From positions 1 through 18,789 of the forward strand of contig DIYZ01000166.1 in assembly GCA_002427845.1 (NCBI GenBank): 18,789 nucleotides of DNA, in the 5' to 3' direction. The translations under genes and the position numbers were made by a program. The notes beneath the pieces were generated by a model. It searched no databases and had not been told where the DNA came from. It saw nothing but the letters and a program-made list of their open reading frames with translations. Shown one piece after another: positions 1-6,945 of the stretch. Position 1 is the first letter of the stretch, and every line of letters starts with the position of its first letter. The stretch is from Chloracidobacterium sp. UBA6041. Lineage in GTDB: Bacteria; Acidobacteriota; Blastocatellia; Pyrinomonadales; Pyrinomonadaceae.

Positions 1-77
1 CGGGCCACTTCATTGTCAATCGCTTCTGAGATCACCGGATCAACTTCGGCGATTGGTGCGTTTCTAAGATCGGTCAT
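1..77 (-). CDS. glyA: Serine hydroxymethyltransferase, N-terminal fragment (runs off left edge)
   Basis: Only the first 25 codons lie in the window. The start is the ATG read on the minus strand from position 77, preceded by an AAAGGAAATGGA Shine-Dalgarno-like stretch. The visible peptide begins MTDLRNAPIAEVDPVISEAI and continues DNEVAR. This matches the usual amino end of GlyA, where a 'DP.I..AI..E..RQ' helix comes before the 'LIASEN' motif. GlyA makes glycine and 5,10-methylene-tetrahydrofolate from serine with PLP. The catalytic part lies outside, so the call rests on a short N-terminal match plus context: rpiB directly upstream on the same strand, a pairing I recall from other bacteria. 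An alternative is any other protein with a similar short leader. Confidence 0.6.
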   Translation of the reverse strand, partial: MTDLRNAPIAEVDPVISEAIDNEVA

Positions 78-129
78 TCCATTTCCTTTCAATAGTCATA
101 GAGGAAGCATTCAAGCACCAACGTCTCGC

Positions 130-244
130 GGTTAGGAAGGGTGGCTTTGGCACCCCAGCGCGGCTGCCGCGCCGGGGACCCCGCTTGCCCCCGCCCAGGA
201 TCGAGTGCCATTCAACGCGCGGAGGTAAACCGCCCTTCCCAACC
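130..244. repeat. Small inverted-repeat element between rpiB and glyA
   Basis: The ends GGTTAGGAAGGGTGG (130-144) and CCGCCCTTCCCAACC (230-244) are reverse complements at 13 of 15 positions. They frame about 115 bp that contains no gene. Inside lies a perfect hairpin, GCGCGGC-T-GCCGCGC (158-172), flanked by CCCC/GGGG that can extend it. The size and terminal inverted repeats resemble a MITE- or REP-type dispersed element. It sits inside what would be an rpiB-glyA transcript, so it could also act as an attenuator or RNA-stability hairpin. Only one copy is visible here, so dispersal is inferred. Confidence 0.5.
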
Positions 245-264
245 ATGAGCTTCTCTTTCTTGAC

Positions 265-729
265 TCATTCTGCGCGTCTCTGTGCTTCTGTGGCTGATTC
301 TATCTTGCGAATTTTCTCAACGCGGTCAGCGTGGCGACCACCTTCAAAGTCGGCGCTAAACCAGGCTCGCACGATCGCGGGAATTTTGTCCTGCGGTGTG
401 GTGCGCGCGCCGATTGCCAGCACGTTGGCATCGTTGTGTTGACGCGCCAGCCGCGCCGTCTCTTCCGACCACGCAACTGCCGCGCGCACGCCAGGCACTT
501 TGTTCGCAACAATAGCCATGCCCGTGCCGGAACCGCAAACAAGTAGTCCCTGATCGACGCGGCCTTGCGCCACCTCCTCGGCAACCTTGCGCGCGTAATC
601 AGGATAATCGACGGAAGCTTCGGATGCCGTTCCCAGATCGTCAAACTCCAACCCTAAATCGGTCAGTAACGGCTTCAATCGTTCCTTTTCCGAGTAGCCT
701 GCATGATCGCTCGCAAGCGCAATTTTCAT
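265..729 (-). CDS. rpiB: Ribose-5-phosphate isomerase B
   Basis: A 154-residue cytosolic enzyme of the LacAB/RpiB family, close to the usual 145-155. It interconverts ribose 5-phosphate and ribulose 5-phosphate in the non-oxidative pentose phosphate pathway. The sequence shows SDHAG (residues 7-11), the CGSGTGM loop with the catalytic Cys65, the HNDANVLAIGAR block (His98, Asp100) and the GGRH phosphate-binding segment near the C-terminus. The ATG at 729 gives the canonical MKIALASDHAG start. It is transcribed toward glyA, about 190 bp downstream, which suggests shared expression. The last dozen residues (ESATEAQRRAE) look foreign to the family and are encoded by a simple-looking CACAGA-rich word. 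The gene itself is certain. Confidence 0.96.
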   Translation of the reverse strand: MKIALASDHAGYSEKERLKPLLTDLGLEFDDLGTASEASVDYPDYARKVAEEVAQGRVDQGLLVCGSGTGMAIVANKVPGVRAAVAWSEETARLARQHNDANVLAIGARTTPQDKIPAIVRAWFSADFEGGRHADRVEKIRKIESATEAQRRAE

Positions 730-820
730 TATTGAATCTCCGGCGACTTCAAAAGTATGGCAGGCGTGGATGGTACATCACGCCACATGCGCTCGCAACG
801 CGAAAGGTTTTGGCGCAGTT

Positions 821-880
821 GAGAGTTCAAGCTTTAGCTTGTCCGCATCGGGGAACAGCAACCTGAAGGTTGGACTCTGA
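821..880. repeat. Two-hairpin palindromic element upstream of proS
   Basis: In the 259-bp divergent gap between rpiB and proS, two short perfect hairpins lie close together: CAAGCT-TT-AGCTTG (828-841) and CAACCT-GA-AGGTTG (859-872). They are enclosed by near-inverted flanks, AGAGTTCA at the left and TGGACTCT at the right (6 of 8 paired). The arrangement resembles a REP/BIME-like dispersed element rather than a promoter. I see no clear sigma70 promoter for proS here, and nothing else in 730-988. Confidence 0.4.
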
Positions 881-988
881 ACGCAGAGCCGCAGAAGCTT
901 GCGAAGAGCAGCTGTTTGCGTTAACTCTTTTGCTAAGCGAGAATGCTCGCAGTAATCCATCTCCGGATAGTTAAGCCCAAAAACCTAA

Positions 989-2737
989 ATGCGCTGGTCA
1001 CAATATTTCATCCCTACGCTCCGCCAGGATCCGGCGGACGCCGAAGTCGTCTCGCACAAACTCCTGCTGCGCGCCGGCCTGATCCGCCAACTCGGCGCGG
1101 GAATCTATTCCTATCTGCCAATAGCGCAGCGCGTCGCGTTAAAGGTTATGCAAATCCTGCGGGAAGAGATGAATCGCGTCGGCGGGCAGGAGTTTTACTT
1201 GCCGGCCTTGCACCCCGCTGAGATCTGGAAGGAATCCGGTCGCTGGGAGGCCATTGGCGCCGACATGTTTCGCCTGCGCGACCGCAAAGATGCAGATATG
1301 TGTCTGGGCATGACACACGAGGAGATTTTCACATCAATTGCGCGCAATGAGCTGCGCTCATACAAGCAACTACCGCAAGTCTGGTATCAGATTCAGGTGA
1401 AGTTTCGCGACGAGCCACGTCCAAAGTCGGGACTGATGCGCCTGCGCACTTTCATCATGAAAGATGCCTACACTTTTGATCTTGATGCTGCTGGTCTCGA
1501 CAAGTCATTTGCAGATCAGCGCGAAGCTTATAAACGAATCTTTACGCGTTGCGGTTTGAACTTTGCAATCGTCGAAGCATCTTCCGGCTCGATGGGCGGT
1601 TCGACGTCAAACGAATTTGTGGCGAAAACCGACGCCGGCGAAGATTTGATTGCCACCTGTGCGAACTGCGGCTATGCCGCGAATTTAGAAAAAGCGACTT
1701 CGCGTGTTCCGACCGTCGCTGACGATAACGGTCTCAGTTCTCCTGAGGAATTTCCGACGCCGGGAGTTCGGACCATCGAGGACTTAACTACTTTTCCAGG
1801 CGGGGCCACTGCAGATCGCCAGGTCAAGTCACTGGTCTATGTAGCGACCATTAAGAATGAGCAACAGCCCGTGCTCGCATTATTGCGCGGCGATCATCAA
1901 CTCCACGAAACTAAGCTCGCGGATAGTTTAGGAGCGACGTTTGTCCGCACCGCTCACCCGGAAGAGATTCGTGAGCTACTCGGCGCCGGCGCCGGCAGCC
2001 TGGGCGGAGTCGGCGCAAGGGTCAGAGCCAAAGAAGCAAATTTTCAACTCTACTTAATTGCTGATCTGGCTTTAAGGGACCGGCGAGGCATGACCACGGG
2101 CGCCAACAAAGATGACCATCACCTGCGCGGTGTCGACATTGAGCGGGATATTCAGCCCGACACGTGGGCTGATTTGCGTAGTGTTGCTTCCGGCGAAAAC
2201 TGTCCACGTTGCGATCAGGGCACGCTTGAAGTTTATAAAGCCATGGAGATCGGCCATATCTTTAAGCTTGGTACGAAATACTCCGAGTCGATGGGCGCAA
2301 CCGTGCTGACACAGGATGGCAAAGAGGTTCCGATTGTGATGGGCAGTTACGGCATTGGCGTCGAGCGCATCATCACTGCGGCCATCGAACAAAATCACGA
2401 CGCTGATGGCATCATCTGGCCGAAGACCATCGCGCCGTTTGATGTGGTCGTCACCGTCACAAACATCAAAGACGAGCAACTGCGTGAGACTGGCGAAAAA
2501 CTCTATAAAGACTTGCAGCGCGCAGGTCTCGACGCTTTGCTTGACGACCGTGACGAGCGCGCCGGAGTCAAGTTTAAGGACGCTGATCTAATCGGCATTC
2601 CTTATCGCCTCACGATCGGAAAGAAGGTAGCGGACGGTCTGGTCGAACTCTTCGAGCGGCGCACCAAGACCAGCGAAGACGTGAAACTTGGCGAGATCGT
2701 TTCGCGGGTGCAGAAACTCGCTCTCGCGGGTTTATGA
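989..2737 (+). CDS. proS: Proline--tRNA ligase (bacterial type, with editing domain)
   Basis: A 582-residue class II aminoacyl-tRNA synthetase that charges tRNA-Pro with proline in the cytosol. The N-terminus MRWSQYFIPT and the block LLRAGLIRQLGAGIYSYLP (about 26-44) are typical of bacterial ProS. Motif 2 is seen as FRDEPRPKSGLMRLRTF (about 139-155). Motif 3 is MGSYGIGVERI (about 451-461). Between motifs 2 and 3 there is a long insertion (roughly 220-400) that fits the INS cis-editing domain, which clears alanyl-tRNA-Pro. A C-terminal anticodon-binding domain starts near APFDVVVTVTN. The ATG at 989 gives the family start, although no Shine-Dalgarno is evident. No terminator with a T-run follows; a large palindromic repeat does. 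Confidence 0.97.
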   Translation: MRWSQYFIPTLRQDPADAEVVSHKLLLRAGLIRQLGAGIYSYLPIAQRVALKVMQILREEMNRVGGQEFYLPALHPAEIWKESGRWEAIGADMFRLRDRKDADMCLGMTHEEIFTSIARNELRSYKQLPQVWYQIQVKFRDEPRPKSGLMRLRTFIMKDAYTFDLDAAGLDKSFADQREAYKRIFTRCGLNFAIVEASSGSMGGSTSNEFVAKTDAGEDLIATCANCGYAANLEKATSRVPTVADDNGLSSPEEFPTPGVRTIEDLTTFPGGATADRQVKSLVYVATIKNEQQPVLALLRGDHQLHETKLADSLGATFVRTAHPEEIRELLGAGAGSLGGVGARVRAKEANFQLYLIADLALRDRRGMTTGANKDDHHLRGVDIERDIQPDTWADLRSVASGENCPRCDQGTLEVYKAMEIGHIFKLGTKYSESMGATVLTQDGKEVPIVMGSYGIGVERIITAAIEQNHDADGIIWPKTIAPFDVVVTVTNIKDEQLRETGEKLYKDLQRAGLDALLDDRDERAGVKFKDADLIGIPYRLTIGKKVADGLVELFERRTKTSEDVKLGEIVSRVQKLALAGL

Positions 2738-2762
2738 CTCACGCTTGCGGAGTTATCAGGGA

Positions 2763-2921
2763 GCGCGGCTCGGCCGCCTTCCGTGCGGAAAGGCTCTGCC
2801 TTTCCGGAAAGAGTGGTTTAACTTTACGAGGCTACGCCTCGTAAGAGGCATAGCCTCAGAAGAATTCGAGCAAGGGCCGGAAAGGCAGAGCCTTTCCGCA
2901 CGGAAGGCGGCAGAGCCGCGC
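2763..2921. repeat. Large composite inverted repeat (45-bp arms) after proS
   Basis: The arms at 2763-2807 and 2877-2921 are reverse complements over 45 bp with a single mismatch; a core of 35 bp (2773-2807 / 2877-2911) is perfect. Each arm is itself palindromic: GGAAAGGC-TCT-GCCTTTCC in the left arm, and the mirror with an AGA loop in the right arm. The 69-bp spacer carries two more small hairpins, GAGGC-TAC-GCCTC and GAGGC-ATA-GCCTC. The structure suggests a MITE or a back-to-back REP pair. It occupies most of the proS-protease gap (2738-3037) and may act as a transcription or mRNA-decay boundary. It carries no coding signal of its own. Confidence 0.7.
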
Positions 2922-2964
2922 AACACGGAAGTAGGCAGGTCGCTCCACTCAAAAACGGGTTGCT

Positions 2965-2984
2965 CGGAAGGCGGCTAAGCCGCT
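2965..2984. repeat. Partial extra copy of the repeat-arm end
   Basis: CGGAAGGCGGC-TAA-GCCGC here repeats the outer part of the right arm at 2901-2920 (CGGAAGGCGGC-AGA-GCCGC). The stem is the same and the three-base loop is changed. It forms a small hairpin 54 bp before the protease start and suggests that this gap has collected several repeat units. Confidence 0.45.
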
Positions 2985-3037
2985 TCACTAAAAGTTCGAT
3001 GCCTTGCCTGATTGTGCGAGAAGCTAACTTTAGTTCA

Positions 3038-4462
3038 ATGAAGTTCATCTGGCTCTTATTTCTGCTCGCCGGAATTGTTCCGCAAACCCAGGCACAAGAC
3101 CTGCTCCCTGAACTCGTTCGCCGCATCAAGCCCTCCGCCGTAGCGATCGAAACGTTTGACGTCCGCGGGGAAAAGCTCTCACGCGGCAGTGGCTTTTTTG
3201 TAGATACTGATCGCGTAGTAACCAACCGCCACGTCATCGACAATGCATACCGGGCGGAAGTTCATTCTTACAACGGCAACGTTTATCAGGTTAAGGGTGT
3301 TGTCGCTGTTGATGCAGAGGGAGATATCGCTCTCCTCAAAGTTGATGCGCCCCCCAATCAGGTCCGGCCTCTCTTGCTTGACAGAACCTCGCCTCAGGAA
3401 GGCGAAAGCATCGTCGTGATTGGTAATCCTTTTGGCCTTGAAGGAAGTGTAACAAACGGCATCGTCTCGGCAGTCCGCGACATCCCGACCTTCGGACGGA
3501 TCATTCAGATTACTGCTCCGATTTCTCCAGGCTCGAGCGGCAGCCCGGTCGTTAACATGCGCGGGCAGGTCATCGGAGTTGCCACACTGCAGATAACTGG
3601 CGGCCAAAGTATAAACTTCGCCATTCCTTCAGAGCGCATCTCACAACTGCAAAGTAGCGGCCTCGTGTCACTATCTGACCTGGTCGCCGCGACCGGCCGA
3701 AACAAGCGGGCCAAAGCTGTGCAATTTTTTCGCGACGGCCTCAGTTTTCTCTCCCAGGACGATTGCGAGAAAGCTCTGCCCTATTTCGAGAAAGCGCTGG
3801 AGTCGGATGTGAATTATGCTGAAGCCTGGGCCCAGGCGGGATTCTGCAAGGAAAAGTTAGGTCGTCATAGCGAAGCGATTGAATCGTCGCGGAAAGCGGT
3901 AGTACTCAGGCCATCGGCGGAGTCTTACTTCAACATTGGTCTGGCCAGCTATTACTTGAAACAGTATCGCGAAGCCGCTGATAACTACCGCCAGGCCATT
4001 CGCCTCGATCCCTATAACGCCGCGGACTCTTACTACGCGCTCGGATTGGTCTATCGCGATTGGGGACGCCCTGAGGATGAGATTCAAGCTTACAAACAGG
4101 CCATCCGCTTGCGTTCCGATTACGCGAGTGCTTACGAACGACTCGGCTCCCGCTACTTGAAATCCAAAAAATATGCCGAGGCAATCGAGGTCTATAAGCA
4201 ACTCGCAGCTTTGAAACCCGGCGATCCGAATACGCCAAACAGCATGGGCGAAGCTTATTTGGAAATGGGTCGGTTGACAGAAGCGCTGGAAGCGTTCAGG
4301 CAAGCGATACGTCTGAAGCCCGATTTTGGCAGGGCCTACTACAATCTTGGTAAATCCTATCTGGCGATGGGTAATCGCGATGGCGCCGTCGAGCAGTACA
4401 ACATACTTCAGAACCTTGATCAGGATTGGGCGGAGAGACTGAATAACCTCATTAACCCGTAG
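3038..4462 (+). CDS. Exported trypsin-like serine protease with C-terminal TPR array
   Basis: I place the start at the ATG at 3038 because it gives a clean signal peptide (MKFIWLLFLLAGIVPQTQAQ). The in-frame upstream extension to 2960 reads through repeat DNA. The 474-residue product has an HtrA/Deg-like S1C protease domain with His65 (TNRHV), Asp96 (GDIALL) and Ser167 (PGSSGSP). About seven tetratricopeptide repeats follow (about 228-465), recognised by the recurring 'A...Y..A..L.P' pattern. No PDZ domain is seen, unlike classical DegP/DegS. It probably acts in the periplasm; the TPRs may hold substrates or partners. The proteolytic triad appears complete. Substrate and trigger are unknown. 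No close partner: larB is convergent downstream. Confidence 0.9.
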   Translation: MKFIWLLFLLAGIVPQTQAQDLLPELVRRIKPSAVAIETFDVRGEKLSRGSGFFVDTDRVVTNRHVIDNAYRAEVHSYNGNVYQVKGVVAVDAEGDIALLKVDAPPNQVRPLLLDRTSPQEGESIVVIGNPFGLEGSVTNGIVSAVRDIPTFGRIIQITAPISPGSSGSPVVNMRGQVIGVATLQITGGQSINFAIPSERISQLQSSGLVSLSDLVAATGRNKRAKAVQFFRDGLSFLSQDDCEKALPYFEKALESDVNYAEAWAQAGFCKEKLGRHSEAIESSRKAVVLRPSAESYFNIGLASYYLKQYREAADNYRQAIRLDPYNAADSYYALGLVYRDWGRPEDEIQAYKQAIRLRSDYASAYERLGSRYLKSKKYAEAIEVYKQLAALKPGDPNTPNSMGEAYLEMGRLTEALEAFRQAIRLKPDFGRAYYNLGKSYLAMGNRDGAVEQYNILQNLDQDWAERLNNLINP

Positions 4463-4511
4463 GAGCAGGTGCAGACGGCAGGTGCAGACGGCAGCACGGA
4501 CGCCTGCTCCT
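4461..4511. repeat. Tandem 13-bp repeat within a dyad between convergent genes
   Basis: GCAGGTGCAGACG occurs twice in perfect tandem (4465-4477, 4478-4490), followed by a decayed third unit (4491-4502). The block is framed by AGGAGCAGG (4461-4469) and CCTGCTCCT (4503-4511), perfect reverse complements. It fills the 51-bp gap between the stop codons of the protease and larB. A stem-loop here could serve as a two-way transcription barrier, but there is no T-run on either side. Confidence 0.55.
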
Positions 4512-4513
4512 GC

Positions 4514-5284
4514 CTACTGCTCCTCCTTCGTCGGCTCCCAGCGGCGGTTGATTAGACTCGCAACAAAGCCGGCGCCAAATCCGTTATCAATATTCACCAC
4601 CGTAACGTTTGAAGCGCACGAATTGAGCATGCCCAGCAGTGCCGCGACCCCGCCAAAAGATGCGCCATAACCGACACTCGTAGGAACCGCTATAACCGGC
4701 ACGCTCACCAGGCCGCCAACAACAGAAGGAAGAGCGCCTTCCATACCCGCTGCCACAATCGCAACGCGCGCTCGTTGCAGCAGCGAACGTTCCGACAAGA
4801 CGCGATGAATGCCGGCGACGCCCACATCCCAGACGCGTTTGACGCGATTGCCCATGGCCTCGGCCGTCAGCGCCGCTTCCTCCGCGACCGGTATATCACT
4901 CGTGCCCGCGGTAACCACCACAATCTCACCAACGCCCAGCTCAGTTTGATCTCTTTGGATTCTTATCACCCGGGCAGTCTCATGCCACTCGGCCTCAGTT
5001 ACGATGTTGCGCACTTCGCCGAAGGTCCCTTCATCAGTATGGGTCACCAGGACGTTTGGAGAGTGCTGAACCAACCGTTCGACTATCCCAACCACTTGTT
5101 CACGAGACTTGCCGGCGCCAAACACAACTTCCGGAAATCCCTGGCGAGACGAACGCGCGTGATCGACGCGCGCGTAGCCGATGTCTTCGTAGTGCAGATC
5201 GCTGATACGGCGTGCTGCTTCGGGCGTTTCCAGTTCGTCGCTCTTGTGCGCTGCCAGCAGCTCTTCTAATTTCTTCAGATCCAT
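4514..5284 (-). CDS. larB: LarB, pyridinium-3,5-biscarboxylate mononucleotide synthase (nickel-pincer cofactor)
   Basis: A 256-residue protein of the LarB family, whose C-terminal half resembles PurE (AIR carboxylase). LarB carboxylates the nicotinate ring of NaAD and cleaves its phosphoanhydride, the first step toward the nickel-pincer nucleotide of lactate racemase and related enzymes. Visible features are VVTAGTSDIPVAEEA (about 123-137), GVAGIHR (about 155-161), GMEGALPSVVGGL (about 180-192) and LNSCASNVTVVNIDNGFGAG, where Cys223 matches the nucleophile known from LarB. The start at 5284 gives a full-length family member. larC, larE and a LarA-type enzyme are not in the window. It is divergent from the menaquinone operon and convergent with the protease. 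Confidence 0.93.
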   Translation of the reverse strand: MDLKKLEELLAAHKSDELETPEAARRISDLHYEDIGYARVDHARSSRQGFPEVVFGAGKSREQVVGIVERLVQHSPNVLVTHTDEGTFGEVRNIVTEAEWHETARVIRIQRDQTELGVGEIVVVTAGTSDIPVAEEAALTAEAMGNRVKRVWDVGVAGIHRVLSERSLLQRARVAIVAAGMEGALPSVVGGLVSVPVIAVPTSVGYGASFGGVAALLGMLNSCASNVTVVNIDNGFGAGFVASLINRRWEPTKEEQ

Positions 5285-5299
5285 ATTGGTTTACTGTAA

Positions 5300-5318
5300 C
5301 GCAAACTGCTCGTTTGCG
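5300..5318. promoter_or_regulatory. Perfect 7-bp dyad in the larB/menaquinone divergent gap
   Basis: CGCAAAC-TGCTC-GTTTGCG is a perfect inverted repeat, 16 bp upstream of the larB ATG. It could be an operator, or a hairpin in the larB leader. It could also be a stray palindromic word like others in this genome. Confidence 0.35.
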
Positions 5319-5375
5319 CGCAAGGTGACAGATCCCCTAATGAAACCAGGAAGCCGCCCCAGAAAATGCCTTCGC

Positions 5376-5404
5376 TTGCGCGGAAACTAGACGCAAAGTA
5401 AGAT
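5376..5404 (+). promoter_or_regulatory. Possible sigma70-type promoter for the menaquinone operon
   Basis: TTGCGC (5376-5381), a 17-bp spacer and TAAGAT (5399-5404) lie just upstream of the ubiX-like gene. Initiation would be about 10 bases before its ATG at 5421. The match is moderate, so this is a proposal based on spacing and position. Confidence 0.35.
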
Positions 5405-5420
5405 TCAATCACAAGAAAAC

Positions 5421-6062
5421 ATGGAATTTACTTTAGCAATTACTGGGGCCTCGGGTTCAATTTACGCGCAGCGCACCCTCGTGCATATGGCTGCCAGCGG
5501 CGTGGTTGAACGGATCAATTTGATCATATCGGAGGCCGCAAAAACAGTAGCGCGCGTGGAACTTGCAGTTGATCTGACAGACGCCGGGCGGTCCGCCATA
5601 AATCGTTGGCTTGGCCTGCCGGTTGATTCTGGCCTGATTCATTTGCACCGCCTGGACAACATCGCCGCGAAGCCTTCGTCCGGATCTCATCCACAGGAGG
5701 GAATGGTCATCGTTCCTTGTTCGATGGGCACCCTCGGAGCGATTGCTTCCGGAGCGGGAACAAATCTGATCCATCGCGCAGCCGACGTGACTCTTAAAGA
5801 GAATCGCAAGCTTGTTCTCGTGCCTCGCGAAACACCTTACAATGCGATTCACCTTGAAAACATGCTGTGCTTGTTACGAGCAGGAGCGCACATCATTCCC
5901 GCGAGTCCGGGCTTTTATCATCGACCACAGACGATTGAATCCCTGGTGGATCATTTTGTTTTCCGCATTCTTGATCACTTAGGAATTCCGCATTCCCAGG
6001 CAACACAATGGAAAGGCCTGAAGGAACAATCCGGCGAACTGGTGAGCACCGGAGAAGATTAA
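5421..6062 (+). CDS. ubiX: UbiX-like flavin prenyltransferase (MqnM-like)
   Basis: A 213-residue member of the UbiX/Pad1 flavoprotein family. These enzymes join a dimethylallyl group to FMN, making the prenyl-FMN cofactor that UbiD-type decarboxylases need. Seen are the GASGSIYAQ flavin motif (9-17), the VPCSMGTLGAIASG segment (about 98-111), PRETPYNAIHLENM (about 135-148) and FYHRPQTI (about 165-172). The family more often has 'RETPLN' and 'PAFYHRP', so the active-site loop is slightly variant. It opens a four-gene run with futalosine-pathway genes. Its likely client is therefore an MqnL/UbiD-type decarboxylase of prenylated dihydroxynaphthoate, encoded elsewhere. The next gene starts 7 bp downstream of its stop. 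Confidence 0.92.
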   Translation: MEFTLAITGASGSIYAQRTLVHMAASGVVERINLIISEAAKTVARVELAVDLTDAGRSAINRWLGLPVDSGLIHLHRLDNIAAKPSSGSHPQEGMVIVPCSMGTLGAIASGAGTNLIHRAADVTLKENRKLVLVPRETPYNAIHLENMLCLLRAGAHIIPASPGFYHRPQTIESLVDHFVFRILDHLGIPHSQATQWKGLKEQSGELVSTGED

Positions 6063-6069
6063 GCCCACT

Positions 6070-6945
6070 ATGCCACCCCTCTTACGAAACATCCGCATTA
6101 CTCTGGAGATGATCAAGGTCGAGCATACGCTTTTTGCGCTTCCATTTGCATTTCTTGGCGCCGTGCTAGCCGCGAATGGGTTGCCTTCTCTAAGGCAAAT
6201 TCTGTGGATTACCGTCGCGATGGTTGGGGCTCGTTCGACCGCGATGGCCTTCAATCGCATAGCGGACCGGGAATACGATGCGCGCAATCTGCGCACCTCC
6301 AGTCGCGCCCTGCCTGCGGGCCTCCTGTCTGTCGGCTTTGTTTGGGCGTTCACGACGGTGTCGGCAATTATTTTTTTCCTGGCCGCGGCGATGCTAAATC
6401 GATTGGCGCTAATTCTGGCTCCGGTTGCGCTCGCAAGCGTCTTGCTATATTCCCTTTCTAAACGCTGGACAGTGCTTTCCCATCTGCTGCTCGGTTGGTG
6501 TCTTTCGATCGCTCCAACCGGGGCCTGGATCGCGGTTCGGGGCACCTTAGATAGTCCGGTGCCACTCTTGCTTTCGCTGGTCGTTTTATTGTGGACCGCA
6601 GGCTTCGACGTGTTGTACTCCTGCCAGGATTACGACTTCGACGTGAAGGCGGGACTTCATTCGATTCCCAGACGCTTTGGTATCGCGCGCTCCCTTTTGC
6701 TGGCGCGACTGTTCCATGTTGGAGCGTTTATTGCCTTGCTTGTCTTATACTGGATTACCCATCTTGGTGTTTTCGCCTTGATTGGAGTTGTAGCCACCGC
6801 CGTATTGCTTTTTTATCAGCATCGCCTGCTTAGGGCCGATGACTTAAGCAAACTTAATGCGGCGTTTTTTACTACGAACGCTTTTGTGAGTGTGATTCTC
6901 TTCATCACGTTTGGAGGGGCCGCTCTCCTAAGGACTCTTCCATGA
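6070..6945 (+). CDS. mqnP: UbiA-family polyprenyltransferase (MqnP-like)
   Basis: A 291-residue, largely hydrophobic protein with about eight predicted membrane helices and both Asp-rich motifs of the UbiA superfamily. The first is NRIADREYD (62-70). The second is YSCQDYDFD (183-191), followed by KAGLHSIPRRFG. These motifs bind Mg-diphosphate of the polyprenyl donor. UbiA-type enzymes attach the isoprenoid tail to an aromatic acid in the membrane. Set between ubiX-like and mqnE, the acceptor is most likely 1,4-dihydroxy-6-naphthoate, as for MqnP; 4-hydroxybenzoate (true UbiA) is the alternative. Its stop overlaps the mqnE start in an ATGA tetranucleotide, a sign of translational coupling. Confidence 0.9.
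   Translation: MPPLLRNIRITLEMIKVEHTLFALPFAFLGAVLAANGLPSLRQILWITVAMVGARSTAMAFNRIADREYDARNLRTSSRALPAGLLSVGFVWAFTTVSAIIFFLAAAMLNRLALILAPVALASVLLYSLSKRWTVLSHLLLGWCLSIAPTGAWIAVRGTLDSPVPLLLSLVVLLWTAGFDVLYSCQDYDFDVKAGLHSIPRRFGIARSLLLARLFHVGAFIALLVLYWITHLGVFALIGVVATAVLLFYQHRLLRADDLSKLNAAFFTTNAFVSVILFITFGGAALLRTLP

Noticed and set aside
2960..3037. Upstream extension of the protease to an earlier start
   Set aside because: The extension is encoded partly by a repeat copy and would bury the signal peptide 26 residues inside the protein.
2824..3243. Minus-strand open frame covering the inverted repeat and protease start
   Set aside because: It runs through repeat DNA and the opposite strand of the signal peptide and protease domain.
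3857..4303. Minus-strand open frame opposite the TPR region
   Set aside because: Shadow of the repetitive TPR coding sequence; no recognisable domain.
4775..5269. Plus-strand open frame (164 codons) opposite larB
   Set aside because: Lies wholly within larB on the other strand, and larB has clear family motifs.
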